From the NCBI GenBank assembly GCA_026874595.1, contig CM049311.1:19051676-19115675 (forward strand): a stretch of DNA of 64,000 nucleotides, in the 5' to 3' direction. How positions within the stretch are numbered: the stretch's first letter is position 1; every line of letters starts with the position of its first letter. This stretch comes from Sipunculus nudus (lineage: Eukaryota; Annelida; Sipuncula; Golfingiida; Sipunculidae). Below are positions 48,426 through 57,855 of the stretch, one piece after another. The notes beneath the pieces were generated by a model, which searched no databases, had not been told where the DNA came from, and was given only the letters and a program-made list of their open reading frames with translations. Position numbers and translations under genes: made by a program.

Positions 48426-49115
48426 TACGCTCTTTACACAGAGTTTTAACTATAGTCCTACTTCCTATATGGATAAGCGCTGTCTGTTATGACCTCGTAT
48501 CTTGAATTGCTACACCAGAGGGGAGCAGTGTATTTTTGTCCAATCAGATGAGACCTTGTGCTGAAATACACGGCCCAACGAGGAATACACAGAGCCAATC
48601 AGGTTCATTTCGTTTTGAGTGACAGCTCATCGTCCCTGTAACCGTATGAACACGCCACAGGCTCAGAGAGAATTGCCGCAGACGTGGTTTACTTAGGGCA
48701 TTGGACACATGGATGCCCGGTCGGTGAGCTGTAATTCAAACGAAACGTAACAACAAAGGCTGTATGCACAACTCGCAGGCTGGTTTCAGTTCTGCAGGCA
48801 CCAGACACATGACAACGCTAAGACAGTCATACTGTCATAATCGAATCGGTCAATGATGTTAGAATGCAGAGGGAGCAATTAAAATTCGAACGTAAACTTT
48901 TCTTCAAACGGCGCTTGAAGCGCAGCTATGCCTGTCGCGTGTTTGTTTATTGGCATCTGGTTGGCTGCTTGTCACATCATACCCACGTTTTGTTCAGCGG
49001 ACAACTAACCGCCATCTGGTGTCTAAATATATCATAAACGGTCAAAGCTGGCAGCGTGAAAATCAGTTGCTTCTTTGGAAGCGTACGATCAGATTTCCGA
49101 TGCCTCGGGAGCGTA
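48426..49115. mobile_element. 0.7-kb TIR element with 9-bp TSD, copy 2
   Basis: Second copy of the element at 22491-23187, same orientation and diverged by many substitutions and small indels. It runs from TACGCTCTTTAC to GGGAGCGTA with the same 7-bp inverted ends. The flanks are ACTTGTACC (48417-48425) and ATTTGTACC (49116-49124), matching at 8 of 9 positions, so an independent 9-bp target duplication marks this insertion. The plus-strand frame at 48950-49168 is not conserved in copy 1 and is not a gene. Confidence 0.8.
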
Positions 49116-49124
49116 ATTTGTACC

Positions 49125-49682
49125 CCAAGATAGAATCCCGAAGCCTTACGAGCTGTGGGTGCAACTAAACTGTTTGGTAACTTTTATTAACTTAATCTTT
49201 CAATATTGGAAAAAGAAAGACTAATATTGAAATTATAAAATAAAAAGGGCATCACGATGACAGTGTTATATTAAAGTACCAATATCATATCACTGGAATT
49301 CCTTTGTTAACTTTTCATCCCAGCTAAAAGCAGTAATCACCCCTCTTTTCCGCCATAACTGGGTAAGAGAGCCCCGAAAAAAATACTCAATTCATCCTTG
49401 AACTTTTAGTTCGGTCTGGTAACATCATTACTTTATATCACTTTATTATCTGTATGAAACAAGAAAACCCGTTTCAGTCCCAGAATCATAAGGAGTCAGA
49501 GTTTTTATCGGTTTGAAACAAATCAAGACTACATATTCATAGTCAGTTGTCATTCACTTGGAAATTTTAGGAAGAAAACGGCAACATACATCATTTTTAA
49601 ACGTTTTACATGATTAAATTGAAAATCCAAGGTTAAGAAAATGGGTCAAGGACATTGTCACCAGAGAACTGTCTTGGTTATA
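49125..49682. other. Non-coding, no gene seen
   Basis: AT-rich spacer between the TIR element and the Gag-like remnant. Confidence 0.4.
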
Positions 49683-49873
49683 TTGGAGTCTTTGAAGTCT
49701 ATTATCGAATGTGGGAAACTGTTAAGGTACAAGGACGATGATCTGCAAGAGTTCGGTAAAAACGTCTTGAGGGTTTAGAAGCCAAGCAGCGGGAAGAAGC
49801 CGAGCGCGACGAGAGGGCCAAACGGAGACAAATAGAACTTCAACAGAGCAATACTTCCACTACATTTTATTAA
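49683..49873 (+). pseudogene. Gag-like remnant of LTR retrotransposon
   Basis: Two adjoining plus-strand frames. The first reads ECGKLLRYKDDDLQEF and stops at TAG. The second, one frame over, reads GLEAKQREEAERDERAKRRQ and ends at TAA. Together they match the layout of Gag N-termini in metazoan Gypsy-type elements: a leucine-rich helix with K-D-x-D-L, then a highly charged Glu/Arg coiled-coil. A frame shift and stops make it non-functional. No LTR, protease or reverse transcriptase is visible nearby. Confidence 0.5.
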
Positions 49874-50650
49874 AATTTCAATTTTTTGTAAGGGATTAGA
49901 GAGATCAGAACAAAATACATCATTACCTCATTGTCTCCATCCAAAAGAATTATGATGGACGATTATGTCACCCTTTCTAAACATTATCTAACCCAGATCA
50001 ACCTCAACGGAGAAATGGGGTACTCCTGTGGGCGCATGTTAAGATTTTTTACAATTCAATTAAATAAAATATAATTACACAAAAGTAGAAAACCTTTCAT
50101 TGAAGAGCAAAACGGCGTTACGTGTTGTAAATTTGGAAGGGCAATTCAGATAAGATACAAGTAAATCGATGTGCAGAGGAAAAACCAAATTTTCTTTTCT
50201 TTACACAGGATCTTTGACCACTAAAACAATGAAAGATCGGAGAGTAAACAACATACAACGTCACCCGTTCTAAATCAATGTATCATAAGCAATCAAAGAA
50301 CCGAATTCCTTAGTTCATTTTGCCTGGTAGATGCCAGAAGGAATCATCTACATTTCACGTCCAAAATGAATACACAGAACTCTGACAAGAAACAGGCCGC
50401 AAATACTCAAAACACGCAAACACTCGTCCTATGCTCTTTTGGGTTTAGCTACATCATTTTGATCAAACAAGACATCCGCATGACACAGGAGAGCCCTTTT
50501 CACTCTGGTAGCGTAACGAGTTAGATTTGTTTCGAAACTATCTTAGATTCCATATGATTCAATTTTTTGTATTATTGGATGAACCTGCAATTGGCATATA
50601 CCAGAGTGTAATTGACTTTTATTTACCTTTATAAGTCATGTCTTGCTTAC
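49874..50650. other. Presumed intron, no exon seen
   Basis: AT-rich, no supportable frame between the Gag remnant and the mucin-like exon. Confidence 0.4.
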
Positions 50651-50710
50651 CTGTTGTTGCTGGTATTGTGGTAGGTGCCACGGTAGTAGCCGGGGTGGTT
50701 GTTGGAGCAA
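50651..50710 (-). CDS. Mucin-like repeat exon, phase 1-1 (60 nt), upstream copy
   Basis: Minus-strand exon between a TTTTTCAG acceptor and consensus donor GTAAG. It encodes APTTTPATTVAPTTIPATT within 60 nt in phase 1-1. It duplicates the module at 39804-39863 in length, phase and sequence, at the DNA level as well (GTTGTTGCTGG near the 3' side, GTTGTTGGAG near the 5' side on the plus strand). It is the most upstream firm exon of the gene in this window. It should lie in an O-glycosylated extracellular stalk. Exons encoding the N-terminus are not visible to the right. Confidence 0.78.
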
Positions 50711-52062
50711 CTGAAAAATACAATAGGTGATATGTTTGTTCAACACGATGGCCCATATTTATATTTAAAACTAATGTCTCAAATTCCTATACCCACTTAT
50801 TCCACAGAAAATGAGTATTCAATCCTTTCGATCTTTGGCTAGCTATTTTTTGGGGGGCTTTTTATCTAAGTATTAGTACACACAAAGTTACATAAATCGG
50901 AAAATAAAATTTCATTCCGCTGACATTTCAAATTGAATGAATCAATAATTATTCATATCATTAGGATTGCTTTGTTTCCCTCATTTGCTTAATGGAAGCA
51001 GCAATGTATCCTATTTCAAGTGCATATATATCCGAATAAAACCGGCCCTAAATAATCTTAACATCCATGCCCTTCCCTTTTCCATTGGTAAATGATTACT
51101 TTACAAACCTAATGCCTGCACGAGACAGGAAAGAAAGTTTTTAACTTAAGAATCGTTTTTATTTTATACGATTCCATACTTTCAGTTTAAAAATGGCAGC
51201 TGCATGGAAAAATAAATTTTGTGAATTGTAGTGTCTGATGATTTCAGTGATTGCTAATAAAATGTAAGGTCTGTTACCAAATATTGATCATGTGACATTC
51301 AGACTTGTACGACTATGAAAACTACAGTTGAAGCCACTTATGTTGATCTATTTATGTGAAACAAATTGGTTTATTCCTGTGAACCAGAATGGTATATATT
51401 TGGTGCCACATATGTTGACATATCTTCTGTGAACCAAAATGGCATATTCAACTCTTTCTTAAAAGTATTTAGGTTTAAGTATTAAGTGTTGATGTATTTA
51501 TGTGAAACAAAATTGTATATTCCTTGGAACTGAAATGATATATATTTGGAGCCACCTTTGTAGACATACTATCTGTGAACCAAAATGGCATATTCAACTC
51601 TTTCTTAAAAGTATTTAGATTTAAGTCTTATGTGGCACGTCATATGTATAACTACAGCTGAAATGATTTTTTAAGTGTCATCAGGTACACCGTTTTCAGT
51701 CAGTTTTACTAGTACAAACGCTTGGGTAGACACCATATTGCCGCTGTGTTTGTTCGAATGACCTTTGACCCGGGCTATAACCTCACTGCTGTGACATATT
51801 TCGTGGCTCAGAATAAGTTGAGGATCACATGGCCTACTAGCCATTTGTTATATTTTAATTGATAGATGGTTTAACCAGTAAAAAGCATTCACTTTGATAG
51901 TATTCACCTTTAGACACTTAAATGTATTCATTATGATAGTATACAGAATATCAGATTTAAAAAATGCCAGCTTTTAAAATCTGGTGAAGCCTAGCTATAC
52001 TCAAACAGGCGCGGATAAATACGGGATTTTATCTAACGTTAGATGTCTAAATTTAGGCCCAG
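50711..52062. other. Non-coding with a 146-bp tandem duplication
   Basis: No exon seen. The duplication at 51341-51632 is listed separately. Confidence 0.4.
51341..51632. repeat. Two tandem ~146-bp units
   Basis: TGTTGAT-TATTTATGTGAAAC begins units at 51341 and 51487. Both contain CTGTGAACCAAAATGGCATA and TTCAACTCTTTCTTAAAAGT, with moderate divergence. No coding potential. Confidence 0.85.

Positions 52063-52120
<58 letters not shown>
52063..52120. repeat. (AC)n-(AT)n compound microsatellite
   Basis: About 8 AC units followed by about 21 AT units. Confidence 0.95.
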
Positions 52121-52124
<4 letters not shown>

Positions 52125-52906
52125 GGGCAGTAATAACTTGAACTTTTCACCTAAGGCACTAATAAAGGATTTCCTCTCCGCAGGAAGATTTGCCTTTCTG
52201 CTAAAGATACATCTTACAATAATGTCAAACTTTCAGTCACACCTAGTTTACTGTAAACCTGATTCTGCCATATTACATACAATCCATTATGCACACTTGC
52301 ATGCAAAAAAAAACTAAATGCTTAGAATAGTAACACTGTAACATCAGAAACAATTGTTCTGTAAATAAGAATACAAAAAATGGCATTATAAGCCGGAAAG
52401 TATAAGAAATTATAGACCATTTTTATATAGAGATATAGGAAATATATGGAGTCGGTGGAAGACCGCCTGTAAAATATTACGCTCTGGATCATGTTTGTTA
52501 CTCCTTGTCAGTTACTAATGTGGAAAAAAGTTAAAGGTGTTCACCATTTTGGTACAAAATGAAAAAAAATGCACTTGCACGTGTTTTGGCTGAGACAGGC
52601 GGAAAGGCGTTATTATGACCCCTGTTCTATATATACGCTTAATTGCAAGAGGCTTTTGTCAAGCAAATTTGTTGCAATTAACCGAAGTTGCATTTAGGCG
52701 AAGTTCACCGTTTACCATGTGTAAGGAATCAGCCGAATGATCAATTGGACCGCCGAATATCTAATTAATTTATCATTTTATCTGTAACACTATTCGTATT
52801 GTGATAAAGAATAAAAACACCAGTATTAGATAATTTTAATAAAAAATAAAAATATATACAAGAGAACACATTAAAAGCCAAGCCATAGAGAGTTATTAAA
52901 GATCAC

Positions 52907-52986
<80 letters not shown>
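52907..52986. repeat. (AT)n microsatellite
   Basis: Long AT tract with one TTAT interruption near 52932. Confidence 0.95.
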
Positions 52987-52990
<4 letters not shown>

Positions 52991-53065
52991 AACAAAGGCA
53001 ATATACGTCATATTAAAAAAAATATGTACAAAATATGCAAAATGTCCGATGTAATTTACAACATG

Positions 53066-53330
53066 TTAACACCTAAAGAACCCTGTGATTTACTTCTGTT
53101 TTACAGTCAGTAAAGCTGTGTCCTTCATGTGTGTCTCCAGTGCGTAAAAGTGTTCTATCTGGCACTGAGACTTGTATGACTGCTCCTATAATAACGGCGA
53201 AGTGTTGCTAGCGCCTGCATGGATTGTCTTGATGTAGTAGCTGGGAGTGTAACTGGTTCATCATCTTCTTCATCATCGGCAGATGTGTTACCGACGACTG
53301 AGTCACAGATCCCTTGGTCAGTTGGCATGC
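53066..53330 (-). pseudogene. Tigger/pogo-type transposase C-terminal remnant
   Basis: On the minus strand one frame reads ADDEEDDEPVTLP, then QSMQALATLRRYYRSSHTS. After a one-base loss the next frame reads IEHFYALETHMKDTALLTVK and QK-stop-ITGFFRC-stop. An acidic stretch, a Q-A-L-x-T-L-R-R helix and a closing K-Q-x-x-I-T-x-F-F tail are the standard end of Tigger-like (pogo/CENP-B-related) transposases. The catalytic DDE domain and DNA-binding domain are missing upstream, where (AT)n tracts follow. It is a dead fragment of a cut-and-paste transposon. The overlapping frame at 53208-53414 is a shadow. Confidence 0.7.
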
Positions 53331-53667
53331 CACTTCAAAGAGATGTGTGCTGTGACCGTATCGAACGGCATCACAGAGCACAGGGTAATTGAGGTCTTTT
53401 GTATACAAGTGCACCTGCAGTTATCACAGCGGCTACTTTTGAAGTTCCGGTCTATGATCATTATTGGGATAACAAAAACACCGACTCCTTTAAGTACTTG
53501 CATTTTATGTGAGTTTTCTTTTGCGTTAATCGGAAGTTTGCGATGATGAGGCTTCCGATTATGCGGTGCGTTTTTAATGAAAACATATAAGAAATGGTTT
53601 TTGTTTTCAGAATTTCTTGCAAATAAGCGGCATTTTCTGTTAACCGACTTGCAAATAAGTGGCGTCG

Positions 53668-53724
<57 letters not shown>

Positions 53725-53772
53725 TGTGGCATATATTCTTTGATATATATATATATATATATGATATATATA
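53668..53772. repeat. Two adjacent (AT)n microsatellites
   Basis: AT tracts at about 53670-53722 and 53742-53772, separated by CTGTGGCATATATTCTTTG. Confidence 0.95.
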
Positions 53773-54748
53773 TTAAAGGCTGAATACGAAAACATATTAG
53801 TCCCATATTTAAATATGGGTAGCATGTTTATTTTGTATAGTCAACTTGGGGTTACATGTAAATAATCTAATAAATCGGGTTGGTGTTTGCTCGGGCGAAG
53901 TAACGCACTCATCCCGCCACGAAAATTTTGACCAGTAGCAGCCGTTACTTTTCAAACGGCGAGGTGACCGGTTCTGACAGGTATGTTTAAGATTCTGGTT
54001 CCTGAAGACAGAGGCAGAAACTGCAGTTGGCACATCCAAATATATTAATGCCTGGTGACCCCTTCAGATGAAACTTGCTAAGTATTGTGTTCCATATAAT
54101 ATCTAATCTTCATATCCGAAACCCACATCCATGATGTTAATTTATTTATCATATTTTTTCTCATATTTAAGTTTTATCGGCTAATAATAACAAAGGCATT
54201 CTGAAAATGCTGGTATCAGCTTGAACTGAGATGTCACTACATGTCCTGCATGCCCCCTGGAATTCTATACTAAATATGGACGAGCAGTGTCTGCAGATCT
54301 ATTAGACCAATAACTAGGAAATGCAAATTTCTCGTAATGGTAATAATCTGGTAATGAATTTTGTTATTGCTGTTGTAAATCAGTATTTAAGCAGTATGAA
54401 AGTATTGTCCCGCTATGTAGGACCTGTACGTTGAAACAATTAAGCCGTCTAATTAATGCCATTTTTATTCATACATAACCGGAACAGAAAATACGTGCAC
54501 GAAACGACATTTTGTAAAAAGCACTGGACCCCCCATAAGACGGAGAAGCCTTAAAAAGATTTATTTATCGTTGCTGATATAGCATCCAATTTAAATCATG
54601 TCCATGGAATAAGATATCCTCTCTTGTATACAACAATAACCGCCTGATCTAGAGGATATCTGCTATGTAATTGAATTTTTATTGTTTTTAAAGTGAGAAT
54701 ACAAGGGAATACTGATGATATACGTATTGGTTATAGCCCAATGAAATG
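53773..54748. other. Non-coding, no gene seen
   Basis: Contains a GC-richer patch at about 53880-54040 with an unsupported minus-strand frame of 76 codons. Confidence 0.4.
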
Positions 54749-55156
54749 TTATGCAGGCCTTGAGGTTTGCGAGGCTTGAGTCACATGGCTGGCGAGCCGT
54801 TTAGGCGAGCCTGCCATGATTGACATGATTGACATAAGCCGAGCATAATACGCCGCATGTGGGACAACTATGGTTAAGCTGTAGGAACTGTGCCCTGTAC
54901 ACATTACTTCCACAACCCACAGTTTGTATTCAAAGTGTACATTGGGGATTTTGCGTCCTTGGACTAGCGCTGAAACTGCCCGAAGAGCCAGTATCTTGAA
55001 ACTAAGTGGATCATGCAGATCAAGACGTTTGAGGGCCTTGCACGACCCTCCCTTCTGCTTTATGATACAGTTCAGAGTGACCTGGTGATTGAAGACAAGC
55101 TGTCTGGTCGTTAATCTGTCAAGCTGCCCATTTGCCTTACGTTTATATAACAGCAT
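54749..55156 (-). CDS. Unrecognised 135-codon minus-strand frame
   Basis: Longest non-transposon frame in the right half, in a distinctly GC-richer island. It begins MLLYKRKANGQLDRLTTRQL and continues VTLNCIIKQKGGSCKALKRL and FKILALRAVSALVQGRKIPN. The mix of basic residues, Cys and leucine-rich helix looks like a real protein, and the C-A-L-K-R-L...A-L-x-x-G-R-K-I-P spacing faintly recalls a SOCS-box end of an ankyrin-repeat protein. That likeness is weak. After about residue 90 the sequence becomes less coding-like, so the true segment may be shorter. There is no clear splice site. It may be an exon or a retrocopied fragment. Confidence 0.35.
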   Translation of the reverse strand: MLLYKRKANGQLDRLTTRQLVFNHQVTLNCIIKQKGGSCKALKRLDLHDPLSFKILALRAVSALVQGRKIPNVHFEYKLWVVEVMCTGHSSYSLTIVVPHAAYYARLMSIMSIMAGSPKRLASHVTQASQTSRPA

Positions 55157-56050
55157 TTTTAATGCAGGATGCTCCGATATGATTGCTTATATATAAATCC
55201 ATTTCGTTATTTTAAATATTCATTATTGTTTCCCCAATAGTTATTTGCTACATATTTTGTCCGTTACCTAAACAGATCCGGAACGGGTAATCCTCAATGA
55301 CGCATTTTTTCGGAAACATCTCTATGTGCCAAAGACTCCAACTCCCATGTTATTAATATATTATATGAAAATCAAACGCCCGGACTTCTTTTACATATGA
55401 CAATATAACAATTATATACATATATATATAAAACACCGCCGTACGGCGACCATATCCCTATTTTGACAGAGGCTTAAATGGATCTGTGTCCGTATCCGAA
55501 CCCGAAATCAGTACTGGACCGTATAAGTGGAAACACGCTTTTAAACGTAGGTACGTTTCCAAGTTTGTATCAATTATTTGTGCCGTCCAGTTATTGCCCT
55601 GAATTACCACTTCGTACAATTGCATGTATAATCTAATAAAATAAACATGTTTCTTCTACACTATATTCTTTTTCCTTCCTAAAACTTAATAATTTAACTA
55701 GCAGGGTTATTTATTTGACAGAAGCAGTAGAAGTGAATAAGAAACGTCAAGAAACAGAGATAAGAGATCATGTAGACGGACGGCAGGCACACAAACTTAA
55801 GAAATTCCTCCGTAATAAAATGTGTTACAATGTTTTTTCTTTTAAGCATAGATGCATACATTTTTACCTTGATAAATTAGCTGTCATGCGCAATTTACAC
55901 ATACAGAAACCTATGTTACAATGTATAATTAAGGATGTAAAATAGTGTTTCTGACTTGCATTATATTAAACAGAGCTTTTTCATCACAGTGAATTTAAGG
56001 GACAATATAAATATATATATTTATATATATTGGTACAGATATCTCTTTTA
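55157..56050. other. Non-coding, no gene seen
   Basis: AT-rich. A plus-strand frame at 55715-55945 begins with charged residues (VNKKRQETEIRDHVDGR) but soon turns into AT-rich noise, so it is not called. Confidence 0.4.
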
Positions 56051-56777
56051 TTGTATGCCGCGCTAGCATTGGCCCTTGCTATGGCGTAGTAGCCCGGACA
56101 GCGCGTGAGGTCTGACGTTAAACAGCGATCTTGCTAGTCTGGGGTATTCTCACCTGGCCGATCCGGCCAGGCCCACCCGTGAACCCTGATGTGTAGAAAC
56201 ACGGCGTTCGTTGTTCTACATGTTTCCTGTGACGTGTGTACTTTTGGGTTCTTTGGATTTTTCGAGAAATGGAAAGTTCTCGGCTTGAGGTGAAAAGTTA
56301 TAAATTAGGGGCTGTGTTTTAGAGCCGATAGAGAGAGGAGAGATATATTCCAGCGAACACAAAATAGTGTAAGTCAGTTGTAGCCCTCCTACGATTAGTG
56401 CAGCAGTTATAGATATTCTTGGAATTTGTAACGGATCTTAATTAGTCCTCAGTTTGCCTTTGGGATCACTATCAGAACTTCACTTTTGGATTGCAACAAA
56501 CTGATTTTGTGATTAAACCGGACTGTTATTCTCTGAGAAGATTTATGTGAACTGTTCATCTTGATTATATGCTTTAACGAACTTTTTGTCGATGTGACAG
56601 ATTTGGTATCCAGGTACTGTACACTTTATTTATATACTTGTATTGATTTACTGTTATACTGTTGTTATACTGTGTAATTGTATTGATTTAGTGTATTGTA
56701 AAGTTAAGGTTGTTTTAAGAATAAGTTATAATTATTTGGTAACAAAAAAACCACTGACTTCTTTATTCATTCCCCTA

Positions 56778-56873
56778 GACATTTCACGCTGCCTAGTGTT
56801 ACAGAATCTGATTTTTTTCCCACTTGACATTTCACGCTGCCTAGTGTTACAGAACCTGATTTTTTTTTATCTC
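56778..56873. repeat. 48-bp tandem duplication inside LTR
   Basis: GACATTTCACGCTGCCTAGT followed by GTTACAGAA-CTGA begins at 56778 and again at 56826, differing at one or two bases. Confidence 0.9.
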
Positions 56874-56938
56874 CGTAACAAATTCTGTGCTCGTCACGAT
56901 TACGTGTTCTGTTGATATTAGGTTTCTTAACATAAAAT

Positions 56939-56956
56939 TGGGGGCTCGTCTGGAAG
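56939..56956 (+). promoter_or_regulatory. tRNA-Pro-like primer-binding site
   Basis: TGGGGGCTCGTCTGGAAG matches the classical proline-tRNA primer-binding site at 15 of 18 positions, including the first 12. It would have primed minus-strand DNA synthesis of the LTR element. Confidence 0.75.
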
Positions 56957-57067
56957 GCTTAATAGGTTTGAAAATTTATTAGACCTGGACCTAGACACAT
57001 TGTTTACAGTACATTGTTTAAAAGATTTATCTCAGTGGTGTTTGTTATTTTGTTTTAACATCTTAAC

Positions 57068-57330
57068 ATGGCAGATGTTTACCTGAGACATTTGTAGAAG
57101 ATCCTGACCCTGATCGACATGAACAGTTGAAAAAAGATCAGTTGTTGCTTTTGGGACAACGCTTAGGGCTCAATGTAAAACAGCCTAATATCATTGCTAA
57201 AATCATGCAATATCTAGTTAGCAAAGGTTTAATCGAATAGAGTGAAGTGGAAACATAAAAAATTGACACCCTTGCTATGCAGTTGGAAAAGTTAAGACAA
57301 AAGAGCACTTGTTTGATCGCTTGTGTACAA
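57068..57330 (+). pseudogene. Broken Gag N-terminus
   Basis: ATG at 57068 opens MADVYLRHL and stops. One frame over, from 57091, it reads FVEDPDPDRHEQLKKDQLLL, LGQRLGLNVKQPNIIAKIMQ, YLVSKGLIE, stop (57238), SEVET, stop, IDTLAMQLEKLRQKS. The Q-L-K-K-D-Q-L-L...L-G-L-x-V-K...I...L-V-x-x-G pattern is a SAP-like Gag start seen in metazoan Gypsy-type elements. One frame shift and two stops show it is dead. Confidence 0.65.
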
Positions 57331-57347
57331 ATGTAATGAAAGACCCT

Positions 57348-57855
57348 TAGTAAATCCTGATCAAACTTCTTAAATCGGCTACTTGTCTCGGTGGGGTTTG
57401 CGTGCAACACTTTGTCGGGGTCAATCTGGGTGGAAATTGAATCGTAGTAGAAACCCACCAGAGCCCTGGTAGAACCCTAGTGCCCCCGCCATAGCCGTAG
57501 TGGCCCGTGGGAACCCATAGTTCCACCTTGCGCGAAACGGGACGCTTCCAAAAGAACCTTCCGGGTACGGTTCACGTTCAGCTCACCAGGGCAGCGCTCC
57601 GAGGTTTCACGGTTCTTGTTCTGCCAAGTAGGTTCTAGATACGTTTAGGCCACGGTCGAACTACGATCGATGCAGTTCAGGTACGACTGCGCCTTTGCCT
57701 AATATAGCTTACTAAAACTACGTCCCGGGTGAACTACGTTTAGCTACATTTTACGACGTTTTATAAGCGTTCAGGAGGGTTAAGTAGGATATCAGGAGCG
57801 TCTGCTACTGTTGAACGAAGTCTGGTGATGGACACATTGACAAGAAAACAAAATT
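57348..57855. mobile_element. Dispersed repeat family A, copy 2
   Basis: Copy of 42075-42558 in the same orientation, with scattered substitutions and small insertions (for example an extra CGGGTACGGTTCACG block near 57560). The minus-strand frame GFYYDSIST..DPDKVLHANPTE..FKKFDQ is retained. It truncates the Gag remnant on its left. Confidence 0.8.

Larger units (their letters stand above)
56051..57330 (+). mobile_element. 5' end of LTR retrotransposon (LTR, PBS, Gag start)
   Basis: A GC-mixed stretch that behaves as an LTR and leader, then a primer-binding site at 56939 and a Gag start near 57068. The left LTR edge is not fixed; TG at 56052 is only a guess. The right edge lies just before the PBS. 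Directly past the Gag fragment, family A repeat copy 2 starts, so the element is broken there. No second LTR is seen in the window. Confidence 0.6.

Noticed and set aside
48426-49873. Reading the 0.7-kb repeat plus the Gag fragment as one LTR element
   Set aside because: The repeat has inverted TACGCTC ends with 9-bp duplications at both copies, which defines a separate TIR element; no primer-binding site lies between them.
53318-53825. Frames rich in YIYIYI, here and at 2898-3164, 31191-31379 and 44579-44786
   Set aside because: They are translations of (AT)n microsatellites and have no coding value.
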